Shown in pieces: positions 15,824-24,263 of a stretch of DNA of 36,350 nt. Below the pieces are notes generated by a model. That model had not been told where the DNA came from and made no database searches. It worked only from the letters and a program-made list of their open reading frames with translations. Made by a program: the position numbers and the translations under genes. The DNA lies in IMG/VR virus record IMGVR_UViG_3300038469_000166, positions 1 through 36,350 of that record. One strand, written 5' to 3'. Numbering within the stretch: the stretch's first letter is position 1; every line of letters starts with the position of its first letter. The DNA comes from a virus.

Positions 15824-17899
15824 ATGCACCCGACGTACGCCCTCGCCATGCGCGCCGCCAAGAGCGGCAGCGCCCGTGCCCGCCCGTGGTACCTCTACCC
15901 GCGCAACGATGCGGAGGTCGTGCGCAGGCTCGCGGCTACGTTCGCCGCGACGAGCAGCTATCACCAGGACCGCCTGCGTGACAGCGCTGCTGCGCTGTGG
16001 CTCTACCTCGCCGACAAGTACGGGGACATGGAGCGCCGCCCGGGCTGGCTGTCCGACGACCGTTACGTGGGCTGGTGGGGTGAGGGCTGGTACCGCAACG
16101 GCCCGCGGTCCAACATGGTCAAGCTCAACGTGGACGCGCTGACCGCGTGGCTGTTTGCCGACCCGCCGCGCCTCGAGGTCCGCAGCAACGGCGCTCCCTT
16201 CGAGCTTCGGCGGGCAGTCGAGGATCGCAGCCTGGCGCTCGACGCGACGGTCAACGAGACCGACGCCAAGATCGCACTCATGGATATCGGCCGCGACGGA
16301 TGGCTCACGGGCTTCGGTGCTGGGCTGCCGCTCGTGCGGCAGAACCGCGTCGAGTACCGCCGCCTGCTCGCCTCGCAGCTCTGGTGGGATCCGACCGAGA
16401 CCACGGCCGGCAAGCAGCCCTGGTCGATCGTGCTATGCGAGCTGCGCGACCGCTGGGATCTCTGTGGCTGGTATGAGGGCCTGGACCGCGAGCACCTGGA
16501 GCTCAGCAAGCAACGCCAGCGCACCGCGCTCCAGCGCCTGGAGCGGCTCGCGCCCACGGCGTGCGAGTCGCTCTACGACCGCGACGCCTACCAGACGCCG
16601 CACGAGTGGCAGCTTCAGCAGGACGGCGCATGGAACGGCGCTGACCAGGTGCTCGTCGTGCACGCGTGGCGCCGCTCACGCACCACGGATTCCGACCAGG
16701 CGGACGGCAGGTACGTGATGCTGGCCGCTGGCCCGTCGATGGCGGAACCCGTGCTGCTCTGCGACCTGCCGTATCTCTGGGCAGATTTGCCCGTGTGCTG
16801 GTGGGCGCCATACCCGGACCCGAGCGGCGGGCTCACCGGGATCGGTATCAGCCACGTGCTGCGCTCGCACCAGCGCAGCAAGGACAAGTCCGACGCGATC
16901 CAGCAGCGGAACGTGGACACGTTCGGCCACACCAAGGTGCTCGTGGACGCCATGGGACCGAGCGCCGAGGAGTCTGTGCTCCAGGAGTACTTTGACCTTG
17001 GGATCACCGTGGTGTCGGTCGCGGGCATGCAGGCGCCGCAGGTCGTGCAGCCGCCCGTGATGTCGGAGGGCCAACTCGCCTGGTCGCGCGAGATCGAGCG
17101 CCGAGCCGCCAACGACTCTGGCGTGCCGGCTGTGATTCAGTCGGGGCAGACTACGCGCGGCGCCGGAGCGCCAGCCGTGGCCATGGTCGAGGAGGCAAGC
17201 CTGGGTACCGACCGGCTGTCCGACGCCTATAGCCGGTGGCAGCGATTCCGCATCCGCGTGGGCACGTGCACGCTGGAGGCGATCGAGGACGCGCTCGCCC
17301 TGGACCAGGACTTTGAGGTCTCGTTTCAGACTTCGGACGGGCGTCCGTATACGCGCAACTGGAGCCAGATCCACCGGCTCAACGAGACGTGGCAGGTATC
17401 GGTCGAGACCGCCGGGGCCGTTGCTCCGACACGCAATGGGCGCATGCTCAAGATCCTCGACTGGACGAGCAAGGGCATCCTCGACCCGCGCATCGCCAAC
17501 GAGATGTTCCTCAGGACGCCAGACGCGCGCAGCGGCGCCGAGCTCCAGCGCGCTCCGGTAGAGCTGATCCTCGACCAGCTCGACGAGCTCGTCGCCAGCG
17601 ACGGCGACCACGACCGGGCCATGGCGATCACCCTGGACCAGGACTTGGAGCAGGCGTGTTACTGGTCTAACCTTTACATCAACCAGGCCATGGGCCAGCG
17701 GGCCGAGTTCGCGACGGTCGAGCGGCTGCGCTCTTACTATGCCCAGGCCGAGAGCCTGCGCGACCAGAAGCGGGCCGACGAGGCCGCGAAACAGGCCGAG
17801 ATCCAGGCCGCAGCGGCCACAGGAGCGGCTCCGGCCGGCGCTGGGCCTGGGATGCCGGCCCTCGGACCCGAGGTCACTGGGACCGCCTGGCAGCAGTAG
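15824..17899 (+). CDS. Portal protein
   Basis: The 691-residue product has the length and helical style of podoviral portals. Landmarks include RDSAAALWLYLADKYGDM (about 50-68), NMVKLNVDALTAWLFADPPRLEV (about 93-115), a wing-like mid region with LGIGISHVLRSHQRSKDK-type helices (about 340-360), and a C-terminal Ala/Gln-rich tail. In the known system twelve portal subunits form the vertex ring through which DNA enters and leaves. GAGGAG lies 5 nt before the ATG, a clear Shine-Dalgarno site. The scaffold and capsid genes follow, the usual order. The exact portal family was not identified by any search, but context and size make the call strong. Confidence 0.82.
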   Translation: MHPTYALAMRAAKSGSARARPWYLYPRNDAEVVRRLAATFAATSSYHQDRLRDSAAALWLYLADKYGDMERRPGWLSDDRYVGWWGEGWYRNGPRSNMVKLNVDALTAWLFADPPRLEVRSNGAPFELRRAVEDRSLALDATVNETDAKIALMDIGRDGWLTGFGAGLPLVRQNRVEYRRLLASQLWWDPTETTAGKQPWSIVLCELRDRWDLCGWYEGLDREHLELSKQRQRTALQRLERLAPTACESLYDRDAYQTPHEWQLQQDGAWNGADQVLVVHAWRRSRTTDSDQADGRYVMLAAGPSMAEPVLLCDLPYLWADLPVCWWAPYPDPSGGLTGIGISHVLRSHQRSKDKSDAIQQRNVDTFGHTKVLVDAMGPSAEESVLQEYFDLGITVVSVAGMQAPQVVQPPVMSEGQLAWSREIERRAANDSGVPAVIQSGQTTRGAGAPAVAMVEEASLGTDRLSDAYSRWQRFRIRVGTCTLEAIEDALALDQDFEVSFQTSDGRPYTRNWSQIHRLNETWQVSVETAGAVAPTRNGRMLKILDWTSKGILDPRIANEMFLRTPDARSGAELQRAPVELILDQLDELVASDGDHDRAMAITLDQDLEQACYWSNLYINQAMGQRAEFATVERLRSYYAQAESLRDQKRADEAAKQAEIQAAAATGAAPAGAGPGMPALGPEVTGTAWQQ

Positions 17900-17951
17900 C
17901 CGGTGACATTCGCTGGCCTTATGGTCAGCCGGTCGGGTATAAGATTCGTGT

Positions 17952-19052
17952 ATGGACGACACGACCACGCCATCCCCGGCCGACCAGCCCGAGCTCAGCG
18001 AGCCCAGCGCGCGCACCGGCCCGCCCTCGTGGGACGAGCAGGTGGCGCAGATCTTCGGGGCGACCGAGGGCATGGGCGACGGTGCTGAGCCCGAGGCCGG
18101 CACCGCGCAGTCGGCGCCGGCACCAGCAAGCACCGAGCCCGACGGGCCCGCACCCGCGCCGCAGCCCTCCGAGTCCACGTCGTCCGACCCCGTGCTGGCA
18201 CTGCTCCAAGAGATGCGGGCCGAGCAGAGCGCGCTCAAGGCCGAGCTGGCGGCTCTGCGCGAGGGTCGCGCGGCGCCCGCGGCGCAGGCCACTGCCGCCC
18301 AGCCGCAGACCCAGTCTCAGTCCCCGGTGCCTGCGCAGCCCGACCCGGCCGCGCTCAAGGCGCGCCAGGACCGCATGCTGCGCGATCCGCACTACGCCCA
18401 GGCCGTGGGCCTGCTCGGCACCGACGTGCCGGAGCATGTCGCGCTCAACGCCCGCCACCTGCTGGAGGGCCGCGCCTACTACACGACGCGCACCGAGGAC
18501 GCCACCGAGGGCTCCAAGGCCCGTGCGGCGATCGAACGGATCGACGCCCAGCTCGAGAGCGTGCGCGAAACGGCCGCGCTGTACCGCCGCCTCGCCGCAC
18601 AAGCGCAGGTCGAGCAGCCGGCCCCCGCGCCCGCGAGCGTGCCCCTGGCCCAGCGCCTGACTTACGCCGACCGCCTCGTGGCGGGCCTGCGCAGCAACGC
18701 GCCGGCGATCGCCGACCTGGCCGGGCTCACTGAGGCCGAGGTGATGCGCCTGGCCGCCGAGACCGAGGGCGCCGACGAGGGAGCGTGGTTCGACGCGTTT
18801 TTCGAGCGCGCGTACGCCGCGGCCCAGAAGCGCCGCGCGCAGCAGCCAGCAACCTCGGCGCAGAAGGCCGCCGAGCCCGCCAAGGGCGCACAGTCACAGC
18901 GTCCGAAAAACGGCGCCCTGCGCGAGGTGCGCAACCCCGCGCCCGTCGGTGCCGGCAGCTCGAGCGCCACGGCCGCTGACCGCAAGCCCTGGCCGCGTGA
19001 CCGGCCGCCCACCGACTCCGAGCTCGAGGACTACGTCTTCGCCCGCAACTGA
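17952..19052 (+). CDS. Probable scaffolding protein
   Basis: This 366-residue protein has the usual traits of a scaffold: acidic, Pro/Ala/Ser-rich disordered N-terminus (1-75), a coiled-coil segment (LLQEMRAEQSALKAELAALREGR, about 77-100), Gln/Pro/Ala linkers, and a basic C-terminal tail. It lies between portal and major capsid genes. Scaffold guides prohead assembly and is later expelled or cut. The ATG lies 6 nt after TAAGAT (17940-17945, within TATAAGAT) and has no Shine-Dalgarno site, so capsid genes may start on a leaderless transcript here. A minor head protein is an alternative. Confidence 0.7.
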   Translation: MDDTTTPSPADQPELSEPSARTGPPSWDEQVAQIFGATEGMGDGAEPEAGTAQSAPAPASTEPDGPAPAPQPSESTSSDPVLALLQEMRAEQSALKAELAALREGRAAPAAQATAAQPQTQSQSPVPAQPDPAALKARQDRMLRDPHYAQAVGLLGTDVPEHVALNARHLLEGRAYYTTRTEDATEGSKARAAIERIDAQLESVRETAALYRRLAAQAQVEQPAPAPASVPLAQRLTYADRLVAGLRSNAPAIADLAGLTEAEVMRLAAETEGADEGAWFDAFFERAYAAAQKRRAQQPATSAQKAAEPAKGAQSQRPKNGALREVRNPAPVGAGSSSATAADRKPWPRDRPPTDSELEDYVFARN

Positions 19053-19086
19053 TCGCACGACCCCAGACCACGAGGACTGACCGCAG

Positions 19087-20418
19087 ATGGCCACCACGAT
19101 CCCGAATCTGATCTACCGCTTGCCCGAGTTCTGGCCCGCGCCGCCGACGCAAGACGCGGTCAAGCCGATGGGCCCCTGGGGCCGCGACCTGGAAAAGGGG
19201 CCGCACACGCAGGTGGGCGGGGACATGTATTGGACGTCCAACGGCGACGCCCAGGTGGCGCTGCGCACGCAGGGGAGCGGCAACGTGGGTGCCGACATCC
19301 CCAATGCCGTCACCAACTCCAAGACCGAGGGCGGCGTGCGCTACACGCCCAAGGCAGCGCGCTACTGGTCGATCTACCGGATGCACCGCGACGCCCAGCG
19401 GCTGATCCAGAACGCGCCCGACGTGTCCGAGGACAGGGCCGCAAAGGGCCTAATGCGGAAGCTCAACTTCACTCGGCGTAACTGGTTCCGCAGCGTCGCC
19501 AACTACTGGTGGCGCGACGGCCGCGGCGGGTGCGCGACGATCACGGCCGGCGCGGCCACGGCCACCGTGACGCTGGCCTCGCCGTCGCAGTGCCACGGCT
19601 TCGAGATCGGTGACCTTGTGGTCGGCTACGACCCCGCCGTCTACGACGCCGCGCAGCCGGGTGTGCTGTCCGCGGTGCGCGTCGGCAGCGTCACGATCAC
19701 CGCGATCAACCGTCGCACCGGGACGCTCACGTTCTCGGCCAACTACAACGTCGGCGTGACCGGCGGCGCCAACGGCGACGTGATCGGACACCTGGTCTAC
19801 CGCCAGCCCGGCGCGGACCCGGACGGCTTCACGGCCAGCCTCTACGGCTTCGGCACGTGGTGCGCGATGCGGCCGGCGGACACGACCGTGACCGCGCTCG
19901 GCGTCAACCGCGCGACCGACCCGTATCGCCACGGCGGCTACTTCAGGCAGATGCCGCTCGGGACCCCGACGCGCGCCGCGCTCGACGAGATGCTGAGTCT
20001 GAGCTTCGAGTTCGGGATCCCGATCAACCGCATCTACGCCCCCAGCGCGAGCCAGACCGACATCTCCAACGACCTGGTCAATCAGACCAGGACCTCCTAC
20101 GACGAGAAGCGCATGCGCTTCGGCGCGGCGGGCGCCGTGGCGCAGGGGCTCAACGGCGAGGACGTGGTGGTCACGACTGACCCGTACCTCTATGACCTCC
20201 GCTCGAACGCCAAGCTCTTCGTCGGACTCGTGTCCGACATGTGGGGCTACGTCACGGACGCCCAGGGCGTCGGCTGGTCGATGGAGGGCGCGCCGGTGTT
20301 CGAGGGCGCGCCCTTCATCAGGGACAGCGCCGGCAACCTCCAGGCCGATTACGGTGGCGTCGGCAACCTGATCTGCGCCGACCCGAGTTCCTCGATCGTG
20401 ATCTACTGCGGCGCCTGA
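19087..20418 (+). CDS. Major capsid protein
   Basis: The 443-residue product follows the scaffold gene and has a normal size for an HK97-fold capsid protein. It has a charged helical early region (RYWSIYRMHRDAQRLIQNAPD, about 97-117), a Gly/Thr/Val-rich insertion (about 150-245: ITAGAATATVTLASPSQ, ITAINRRTGTLTFSANYN) resembling a beta-barrel insertion domain, and a strand-rich C-terminus. The upstream GAGGA is about 9 nt from the ATG. The call comes from position, size and strand pattern; no residue-level hallmark proves the fold. Its high expression is expected from the good Shine-Dalgarno site. Confidence 0.8.
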   Translation: MATTIPNLIYRLPEFWPAPPTQDAVKPMGPWGRDLEKGPHTQVGGDMYWTSNGDAQVALRTQGSGNVGADIPNAVTNSKTEGGVRYTPKAARYWSIYRMHRDAQRLIQNAPDVSEDRAAKGLMRKLNFTRRNWFRSVANYWWRDGRGGCATITAGAATATVTLASPSQCHGFEIGDLVVGYDPAVYDAAQPGVLSAVRVGSVTITAINRRTGTLTFSANYNVGVTGGANGDVIGHLVYRQPGADPDGFTASLYGFGTWCAMRPADTTVTALGVNRATDPYRHGGYFRQMPLGTPTRAALDEMLSLSFEFGIPINRIYAPSASQTDISNDLVNQTRTSYDEKRMRFGAAGAVAQGLNGEDVVVTTDPYLYDLRSNAKLFVGLVSDMWGYVTDAQGVGWSMEGAPVFEGAPFIRDSAGNLQADYGGVGNLICADPSSSIVIYCGA

Positions 20419-20469
20419 TTCCCGGGCCTGCGTTTTCGGACGACACGTCAACTACGGAGAGGACTCGCC

Positions 20470-20883
20470 GTGTTCACCCAGGCCAACCAACTTCTGATCT
20501 CGGGGCTCTACCGGGTCCCCACGCTGATCCCGGTGCAATTCACGCTCGCGGGCGCGTCCAGCCCGAGCGTGTTCGGTGGACACGTCGAGAGCGTCACGCG
20601 GCTGGTCACGGGCGCGCCGGCGCCGTTCTTTCGCGTGCGTTTCCCGTCGCCCGTGCCCAATCTGGCGGGCGGCCAGGCGGTGATCCTTCCGGGGTACGAG
20701 GCGCCCGAGGGTACGGACGCCACCGTCGTGGTCTCGCGCACGGGCTACACCGCCAACCCGGCAGACGCGCTGGAGGTGGGGCGCGAGCTCGACGTGCAGT
20801 GCCTGGAGAGTGGCACCGCCGTCGATACCGCGGGGCGGATCGTGTTCCTCTGGATCCTCGTGGATGCGGGGGCCACGAGCTGA
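20470..20883 (+). CDS. Capsid-associated protein (possible decoration or head protein), 137 aa
   Basis: The GTG-started 137-residue protein lies directly after the capsid gene. It is rich in Val, Thr, Pro and Gly with a strand-type pattern (VTRLVTGAPAPFFRVRFPSPVPNLAGGQAVILPGYEAPEG) and lacks Cys clusters or membrane helices. A GGAGAGGA site lies about 7 nt before the start. Small beta-rich proteins in this position often cement or decorate the capsid. That is an inference from position; the family is not recognised. Its stop overlaps the next start (TGATG). Confidence 0.6.
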   Translation: MFTQANQLLISGLYRVPTLIPVQFTLAGASSPSVFGGHVESVTRLVTGAPAPFFRVRFPSPVPNLAGGQAVILPGYEAPEGTDATVVVSRTGYTANPADALEVGRELDVQCLESGTAVDTAGRIVFLWILVDAGATS

Positions 20884-21302
20884 TGGCGGTCTTCTCCGAA
20901 AGCGCACACACAGCGTTCCGCGTGGACCGCAACGAGGCGCTTCCCGTGGGCGCCAATCCCTTCGTGTTCGGGCTACGCAACGCGAATCGGATGTCGCTTC
21001 AGTGGATCGTGCACCAGGCTGTGGTCGGCGCGTCGGCCACGATTGACCTGTACGTCGCAGCCACCGATCGAGACGCCGACGACCTGGCCAACCTCGACCC
21101 GACGACCAATCCCTACTGGTCCCCGCTCGAGGACGTGCTAGGCGTGCCGCTGACGTTCCCCCACCTGCCGGGGGCGGTGATCGGCTCGTGCCTGCTGCCG
21201 ATCGGGCTGCTCTCGATCTCGGCATTGCTCGTGGTGGTCACGGTGGCCGGAAACCCGTATCCGCTGGGCTCGTTCAGCCTGCTCGCGAGGATTACCGGAT
21301 GA
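20883..21302 (+). CDS. Virion-region protein with hydrophobic C-terminal part, 139 aa
   Basis: The protein is 139 residues long and overlaps its neighbours on both sides (TGATG and ATGA), so translation is coupled. The N-terminal two-thirds look like beta strands (FRVDRNEALPVGANPFVFGL, ATIDLYVAATDRDADDLANLDP). The segment IGSCLLPIGLLSISALLVVVTVAG (about 103-125) is hydrophobic but could be buried strands rather than a membrane helix. It probably forms part of a head or fibre complex with the genes on either side. The family is unknown. Confidence 0.6.
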   Translation: MAVFSESAHTAFRVDRNEALPVGANPFVFGLRNANRMSLQWIVHQAVVGASATIDLYVAATDRDADDLANLDPTTNPYWSPLEDVLGVPLTFPHLPGAVIGSCLLPIGLLSISALLVVVTVAGNPYPLGSFSLLARITG

Positions 21303-21910
21303 GCCTTGTTGGCTGGCAGACCGTGGGCTGGAATCCTTTCGCCGCCCAGCTCGAGTCATTGCAGACGCAGGTATCGGCAGCCCAAACTGCGGCGGACGCT
21401 GCGAGTGAAACACGTTACGCAGCGACGATCCGCAGCGGCGCGCTGGCGCCCGTTGCCTGCGCTGCCGGGACGAACACGCTGCTCCCACTGCCCGCGATCA
21501 CAACGGCATGGCGCCCCGATTTCTGGTCGCTGGCCTCGGGCGTACTACTCTCCAGCAATGACGTACAAGGCCGGTATTCAGCCGGATTTTGCCACCAGTT
21601 TGCAGACTCCTCCCTGGTCGGCGCCAGGTGGACGATCACGCTGGTGCGCGGCCACGACCTGGCCATGGGGCCGATTGCCAACTTCGGCACGGATCCGCGC
21701 GTCGCTGAATTCGTCCAGTCGTCCGTGCAACTGACGCTGCTCGGCGAACCCATCACTGCCGGCGCGCTCGCCGAGCTGGCACTGCCCGACACCGGGCCGG
21801 ATTTCGAGATCGGGCTCTTTGCCGGCCACAACGGGATCGGCTCGCTCAACCTCACCACCGCCAACCTGTCGCTGGTGCTGTTCCGGCACCGCAACCTCGA
21901 CCAGATCTGA
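21299..21910 (+). CDS. Fibre-like protein with short N-terminal coiled coil, 203 aa
   Basis: The ATG overlaps the previous stop (ATGA). A short Ala/Gln-rich helical stretch (LESLQTQVSAAQTAADAASETRY, about 18-40) is followed by a strand-rich domain (about 45-200) with no enzyme motifs. A helix-plus-beta-domain build is common in trimeric phage fibres and head spikes. It is the last structural-type gene before the membrane cassette. The role is inferred from this build and from position. Confidence 0.58.
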   Translation: MSLVGWQTVGWNPFAAQLESLQTQVSAAQTAADAASETRYAATIRSGALAPVACAAGTNTLLPLPAITTAWRPDFWSLASGVLLSSNDVQGRYSAGFCHQFADSSLVGARWTITLVRGHDLAMGPIANFGTDPRVAEFVQSSVQLTLLGEPITAGALAELALPDTGPDFEIGLFAGHNGIGSLNLTTANLSLVLFRHRNLDQI

Positions 21911-21915
21911 GGCGT

Positions 21916-22245
21916 ATGGATCCCAGCCAGATCGTCCACCTGTTCGCCAACCCATGGACCGCTGTGATCGGCGTGCTCGTCGCCGTCGTCCAGACCGCGC
22001 CGGCCGGGTGGGTGCCGGCGTCGATGCGTCGATGGATTGGCTGGCTTGCTGTACTCGCGTGTGCTCCCTTGGCGCTGCTGCTCGGTCACGACGTATCCGC
22101 GGCGCTGCTGTCCGCAGCCGTGGGACTGAGCGGCTCCTGGCTGCTCGTCGAAGTCGTGGAGGCGGGCCAGCACCGCATGCGCGCTCGTGCCGAGGAGCCA
22201 CCGCCCTTGCTGCCGCCACCGCCCCATCAGAAGGGGCGTGAGTGA
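21916..22245 (+). CDS. Probable holin (three membrane segments)
   Basis: The 109-residue protein has three hydrophobic segments at about 13-33, 40-57 and 61-83, separated by short loops, and a charged, Pro-rich, basic C-terminus (about 84-109). This matches small phage holins, which open the inner membrane for the endolysin. It is directly followed, with a GTGA overlap, by a second membrane gene, as in many lysis cassettes. The proposed endolysin is not adjacent but lies at 59, about 14 kb away through the origin. The topology is seen; the lysis role is inferred. Confidence 0.65.
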   Translation: MDPSQIVHLFANPWTAVIGVLVAVVQTAPAGWVPASMRRWIGWLAVLACAPLALLLGHDVSAALLSAAVGLSGSWLLVEVVEAGQHRMRARAEEPPPLLPPPPHQKGRE

Positions 22246-22574
22246 CCCACGGAGCGGAGCAGATCGGGGCGCTGATCGACCACCCCGTGACGCGCCTGGT
22301 GCTCGGCTCGATCAAGGCGCTCGTGGGCGCGGTAGTCGTGATGGCTGGCCTCGTCGTCGCCAACTACGCCCGCGAAGTGCAGAGCACGCTCAGCGAGGTG
22401 GGCGACACGGTCAAGACGCTGTCGATACAGCTCGCAGAGACCAGCCGTCGCGTCGACCAGCTCGAGCGCGACAGCGCCGCCTCGCGCGCCTCGTGGGAGG
22501 CGTACCGCCAGATCTACGTCGAGGATCGTCAGAGCTACGAGGAGCGGCGCAAGGCGGCCTCGCCGTCCGACTGA
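22242..22574 (+). CDS. Membrane-anchored coiled-coil protein (spanin- or antiholin-like)
   Basis: The GTG-started 110-residue product has one membrane segment (about 18-40, LVLGSIKALVGAVVVMAGLVVAN) followed by a heptad-like coiled coil (about 43-80: EVQSTLSEVGDTVKTLSIQLAETSRRVDQLERD) and a charged tail. The layout is that of an inner-membrane spanin subunit or a holin partner. No outer-membrane lipoprotein partner is encoded inside or next to it. Its 3' end overlaps that of the leftward regulator gene by 40 bp. The exact role is open. Confidence 0.6.
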   Translation: MTHGAEQIGALIDHPVTRLVLGSIKALVGAVVVMAGLVVANYAREVQSTLSEVGDTVKTLSIQLAETSRRVDQLERDSAASRASWEAYRQIYVEDRQSYEERRKAASPSD

Positions 22575-22996
22575 GGCGCGGGCCCAAGCTCGCCGCCCCA
22601 CTGCGGCCCCGGCGGGAGCAGACCGCGCTCGTAGGCGCGCCGCAGCCACGGCGACCGGCGCCAGGTCTCTGGGCGTGCTGGCAGCGCCTCGCGGTCACCA
22701 GGCCGCAGGCAGCCACGCTCGAGGCGCCGCAGGAGCTGGTAGCGCCTCACGATCTGCTCGTCGGTGAGCTTCTCTACGGGCCACACCTTCGGCGGTGGCC
22801 CATGCTCCGCCACGGGCGCTCCAAGCGCCTGATCAAGCGCCTGCTGCGTCCGCTCGCTGGGCACGAGCTTGCCCGCCTCGTACCGGCTGATCAGCGCCTG
22901 GGCTACGCCAGAGGCGCGTGCGAGGGCGAGCTGCGTGAGGCCGCGTAGCGCCCGCAGGGAGCGGAGGCGGGCGGCGTAGCTGATGGCGGTGTCCAT
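22535..22996 (-). CDS. XRE/Cro-type helix-turn-helix regulator, 153 aa
   Basis: The N-terminal domain (about 10-60) is a clear HTH of the XRE type: LRSLRALRGLTQLALARASGVAQ...LISRYEAGKLVPSERTQQALDQALG. A second region (KVWPVEKLTDEQIVRRYQLLRRLERGCLRPGDRE) has no recognised motif and may mediate dimerisation or sense a signal. The start at 22996 is chosen because the HTH begins there, and TAAGAT lies 7 nt upstream, giving a leaderless mRNA. GGTGT/ACACC inverted repeats lie on top of the -10 box, suggesting autoregulation. It could be the lysis-lysogeny repressor, but no integrase or Cro partner was identified. Its target at the 18-bp palindromes is possible but unproven. Confidence 0.82.
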   Translation of the reverse strand: MDTAISYAARLRSLRALRGLTQLALARASGVAQALISRYEAGKLVPSERTQQALDQALGAPVAEHGPPPKVWPVEKLTDEQIVRRYQLLRRLERGCLRPGDREALPARPETWRRSPWLRRAYERGLLPPGPQWGGELGPAPQSDGEAALRRSS

Positions 22997-23019
22997 GGTG
23001 TCGATCTTACACCAGGTGT
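22997..23019 (-). promoter_or_regulatory. Leaderless promoter of the XRE gene with GGTGT/ACACC operator repeats
   Basis: On the plus strand GGTGT (22997-23001), ACACC (23009-23013) and GGTGT (23015-23019) alternate. They form ACACC-A-GGTGT (an 11-bp palindrome) and a second dyad with a 7-nt spacer. The minus-strand -10 TAAGAT (23009-23004) falls between them and lies 7 nt from the ATG. A protein bound here would block the promoter, so self-control by the XRE protein is a natural guess. Confidence 0.6.
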
Positions 23020-23067
23020 GGGCGAGTGGGTCCGCCGCCTGCCGCGAGCATGGCGTCGCACCGCGCG

Positions 23068-23415
23068 TCAGCCCTCCCTGCGCCTCTGGCGAAGCTGCGC
23101 CGTCCGTTTGGCCGATCCGGCCGAGCGATGCTTTCGCTGGTGCTCTGGACAGCGCTCCGGCCAGCGCCCGGTGTTGGAGGAGCGTATCGCGTGCCCGTCG
23201 CATCCCTCCTCAGCGCAGGGGCGCATCTCTGATAGGATTGGCTGAGCACCAGGGTCATCCGCAAGCTGCACCAGGCGGCGTCCTGCGCGCATATCGATCT
23301 TGCTGATGTCCTTCCACGGCAGGCGAAAGACCAGCGAGCGAGCTCGCTCACGGGCCTCCTCCTTTGTGGCGTGGTCGCCGAGGTCGAGCTCGATGGAAAG
23401 GCTGTAACGGGTCAT
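23068..23415 (-). CDS. Unknown protein with CxxxxC...CPEH motif, 115 aa
   Basis: Third gene of a coupled leftward trio. Its ATG overlaps the previous stop as ATGA, which selects MTRYSLSIELDLGD over the upstream ATG at 23427. The N-terminal half has a strand-helix-strand pattern (RYSLSIELDLGDHATKEEARERARSLVF). The C-terminal half carries CAEEGCDGHAIRSSNTGRWPERCPEHQRKH, which could bind zinc (CxxxxC...CxxH), and then a very basic tail. A small nucleic-acid-binding protein is plausible. The family is not recognised. Confidence 0.62.
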   Translation of the reverse strand: MTRYSLSIELDLGDHATKEEARERARSLVFRLPWKDISKIDMRAGRRLVQLADDPGAQPILSEMRPCAEEGCDGHAIRSSNTGRWPERCPEHQRKHRSAGSAKRTAQLRQRRREG

Positions 23416-23603
23416 GGTTGACCCCATATAGCGCGCCGCCGGCGCTGCTCGGACTCAGCAGTAAGCGAACGCTCTATGCGCCTCTCGGCTCGTGCATCAG
23501 CGCGTAGGCAGTGCTGTTCGCGGTCGGCAGCAAATCTCGCCTCCGCTGACCGTATCTGTGCCAGCAGCGACTCAGATGATGGGGCGAACAAAGGGGTGCT
23601 CAC
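23412..23603 (-). CDS. Small charged helical protein, 63 aa
   Basis: The GTG start overlaps the stop of the gene before it (GTGA) and its own stop overlaps the next start (ATGA), so it is coupled on both sides. The product is mostly Ala/Arg/Glu helix (LLAQIRSAEARFAADREQHCLRADARAERRIERSL), likely a coiled coil or a basic amphipathic helix. No domain is recognised. It sits in the operon driven by the promoter at 23903-23931. Confidence 0.6.
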   Translation of the reverse strand: MSTPLFAPSSESLLAQIRSAEARFAADREQHCLRADARAERRIERSLTAESEQRRRRAIWGQP

Positions 23604-23893
23604 GCCGCCACCGCCGGGGCGACGCGCGTGGCCAGCTCCAGAGCTGCGAGGTACGCCATGCGCTCGGCCCCGGTGAAGCCCTCGCCCTGGTCGTCAGCGA
23701 GGTACCAGCCGTCCGAGAGGCCGTCGTGAATGGCGCGGGCGAGGCGCTCAGAGGCCGGGTTTACCGCGCGCCCGTAGATGCCGCCGATACCGAGCTGGTT
23801 GCGGAGGTAGTTGTACCCCTGGGCTAGAGTGGCAACATGCTCGATGTCGGCAGGGGTGAATTGCGAGAGGGCGGCGATCTGCTGAGGAGTCAT
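23600..23893 (-). CDS. First gene behind operator-promoter site 2, 97 aa
   Basis: The product MTPQQIAALSQFTPADIEHVATLAQGYNYLRNQLG... is 97 residues, helical in the N-terminal half, and ends VAPAVAA. The start at 23893 is preferred to 23965 because the upstream part is the promoter itself. TACAAC ends 9 nt before the ATG, leaving almost no leader and no Shine-Dalgarno site. It leads a three-gene chain with GTGA and ATGA overlaps. The short size, helical character and accessory position are typical of early phage proteins. The family is not recognised. Confidence 0.7.
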   Translation of the reverse strand: MTPQQIAALSQFTPADIEHVATLAQGYNYLRNQLGIGGIYGRAVNPASERLARAIHDGLSDGWYLADDQGEGFTGAERMAYLAALELATRVAPAVAA

Positions 23894-23902
23894 GTAGTGT
23901 CG

Positions 23903-23931
23903 GTTGTAGCGCGAATGCAATCGCGCGTCAA
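23903..23931 (-). promoter_or_regulatory. Operator-promoter site 2 (variant dyad)
   Basis: Read leftward, TTGACG (23931-23926), a 17-nt spacer and TACAAC (23908-23903) drive the gene at 23893. The spacer keeps the outer half-sites GCGCGA and TCGCGC, but the middle six bases are TTGCAT instead of AACGTT, so the centre is not palindromic. The stop codon of the gene at 24263 overlaps the -35 box. The difference may weaken or tune regulator binding. Confidence 0.75.
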
Positions 23932-24263
23932 CCATGTATGGGCCGAGAAATGGACGTGGCCCCAAAATCCGGGATAAAGATTCCCATCTCAGCGAGATCG
24001 TCGATCAGCTCCGTGCCGACCGCGCCGAGGTAGTAGACGTGGGAGTCGGCATGCCCGTCATGCGACCACCAGATGTGCAGCCCGGTGCAGGTCCGGCGCT
24101 CAAGCTCGTCGCGTATGAATCGCGTACCGCTCGGGTGGAGCGCGGATAGAACCGCAATGCTGGCGGTATCGCGAGTGCTGCGCTCGCTCTCGTGGAGAGC
24201 TGCCAGCAGCTCGGCTGAGGATGTGTAGACGGCTGCTATGGTGTAATGCTGCGTGTCTGACAT
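23928..24263 (-). CDS. Unknown accessory protein, 111 aa
   Basis: The start MSDTQHYTIAAVYTSSAELLAALHESE is chosen because AGGAGA lies 4 nt upstream; the longer reading to 24335 lacks such support. The 111-residue product has a strand-helix beginning, a central helical and polar stretch, and a Trp/His-rich segment (GLHIWWSHDGHADSHVYYLG, about 69-88). No catalytic set is certain, though the His and Asp cluster could bind metal. Its stop lies inside the -35 box of operator-promoter site 2. It has a conventional leader rather than a leaderless start. Confidence 0.65.
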   Translation of the reverse strand: MSDTQHYTIAAVYTSSAELLAALHESERSTRDTASIAVLSALHPSGTRFIRDELERRTCTGLHIWWSHDGHADSHVYYLGAVGTELIDDLAEMGIFIPDFGATSISRPIHG

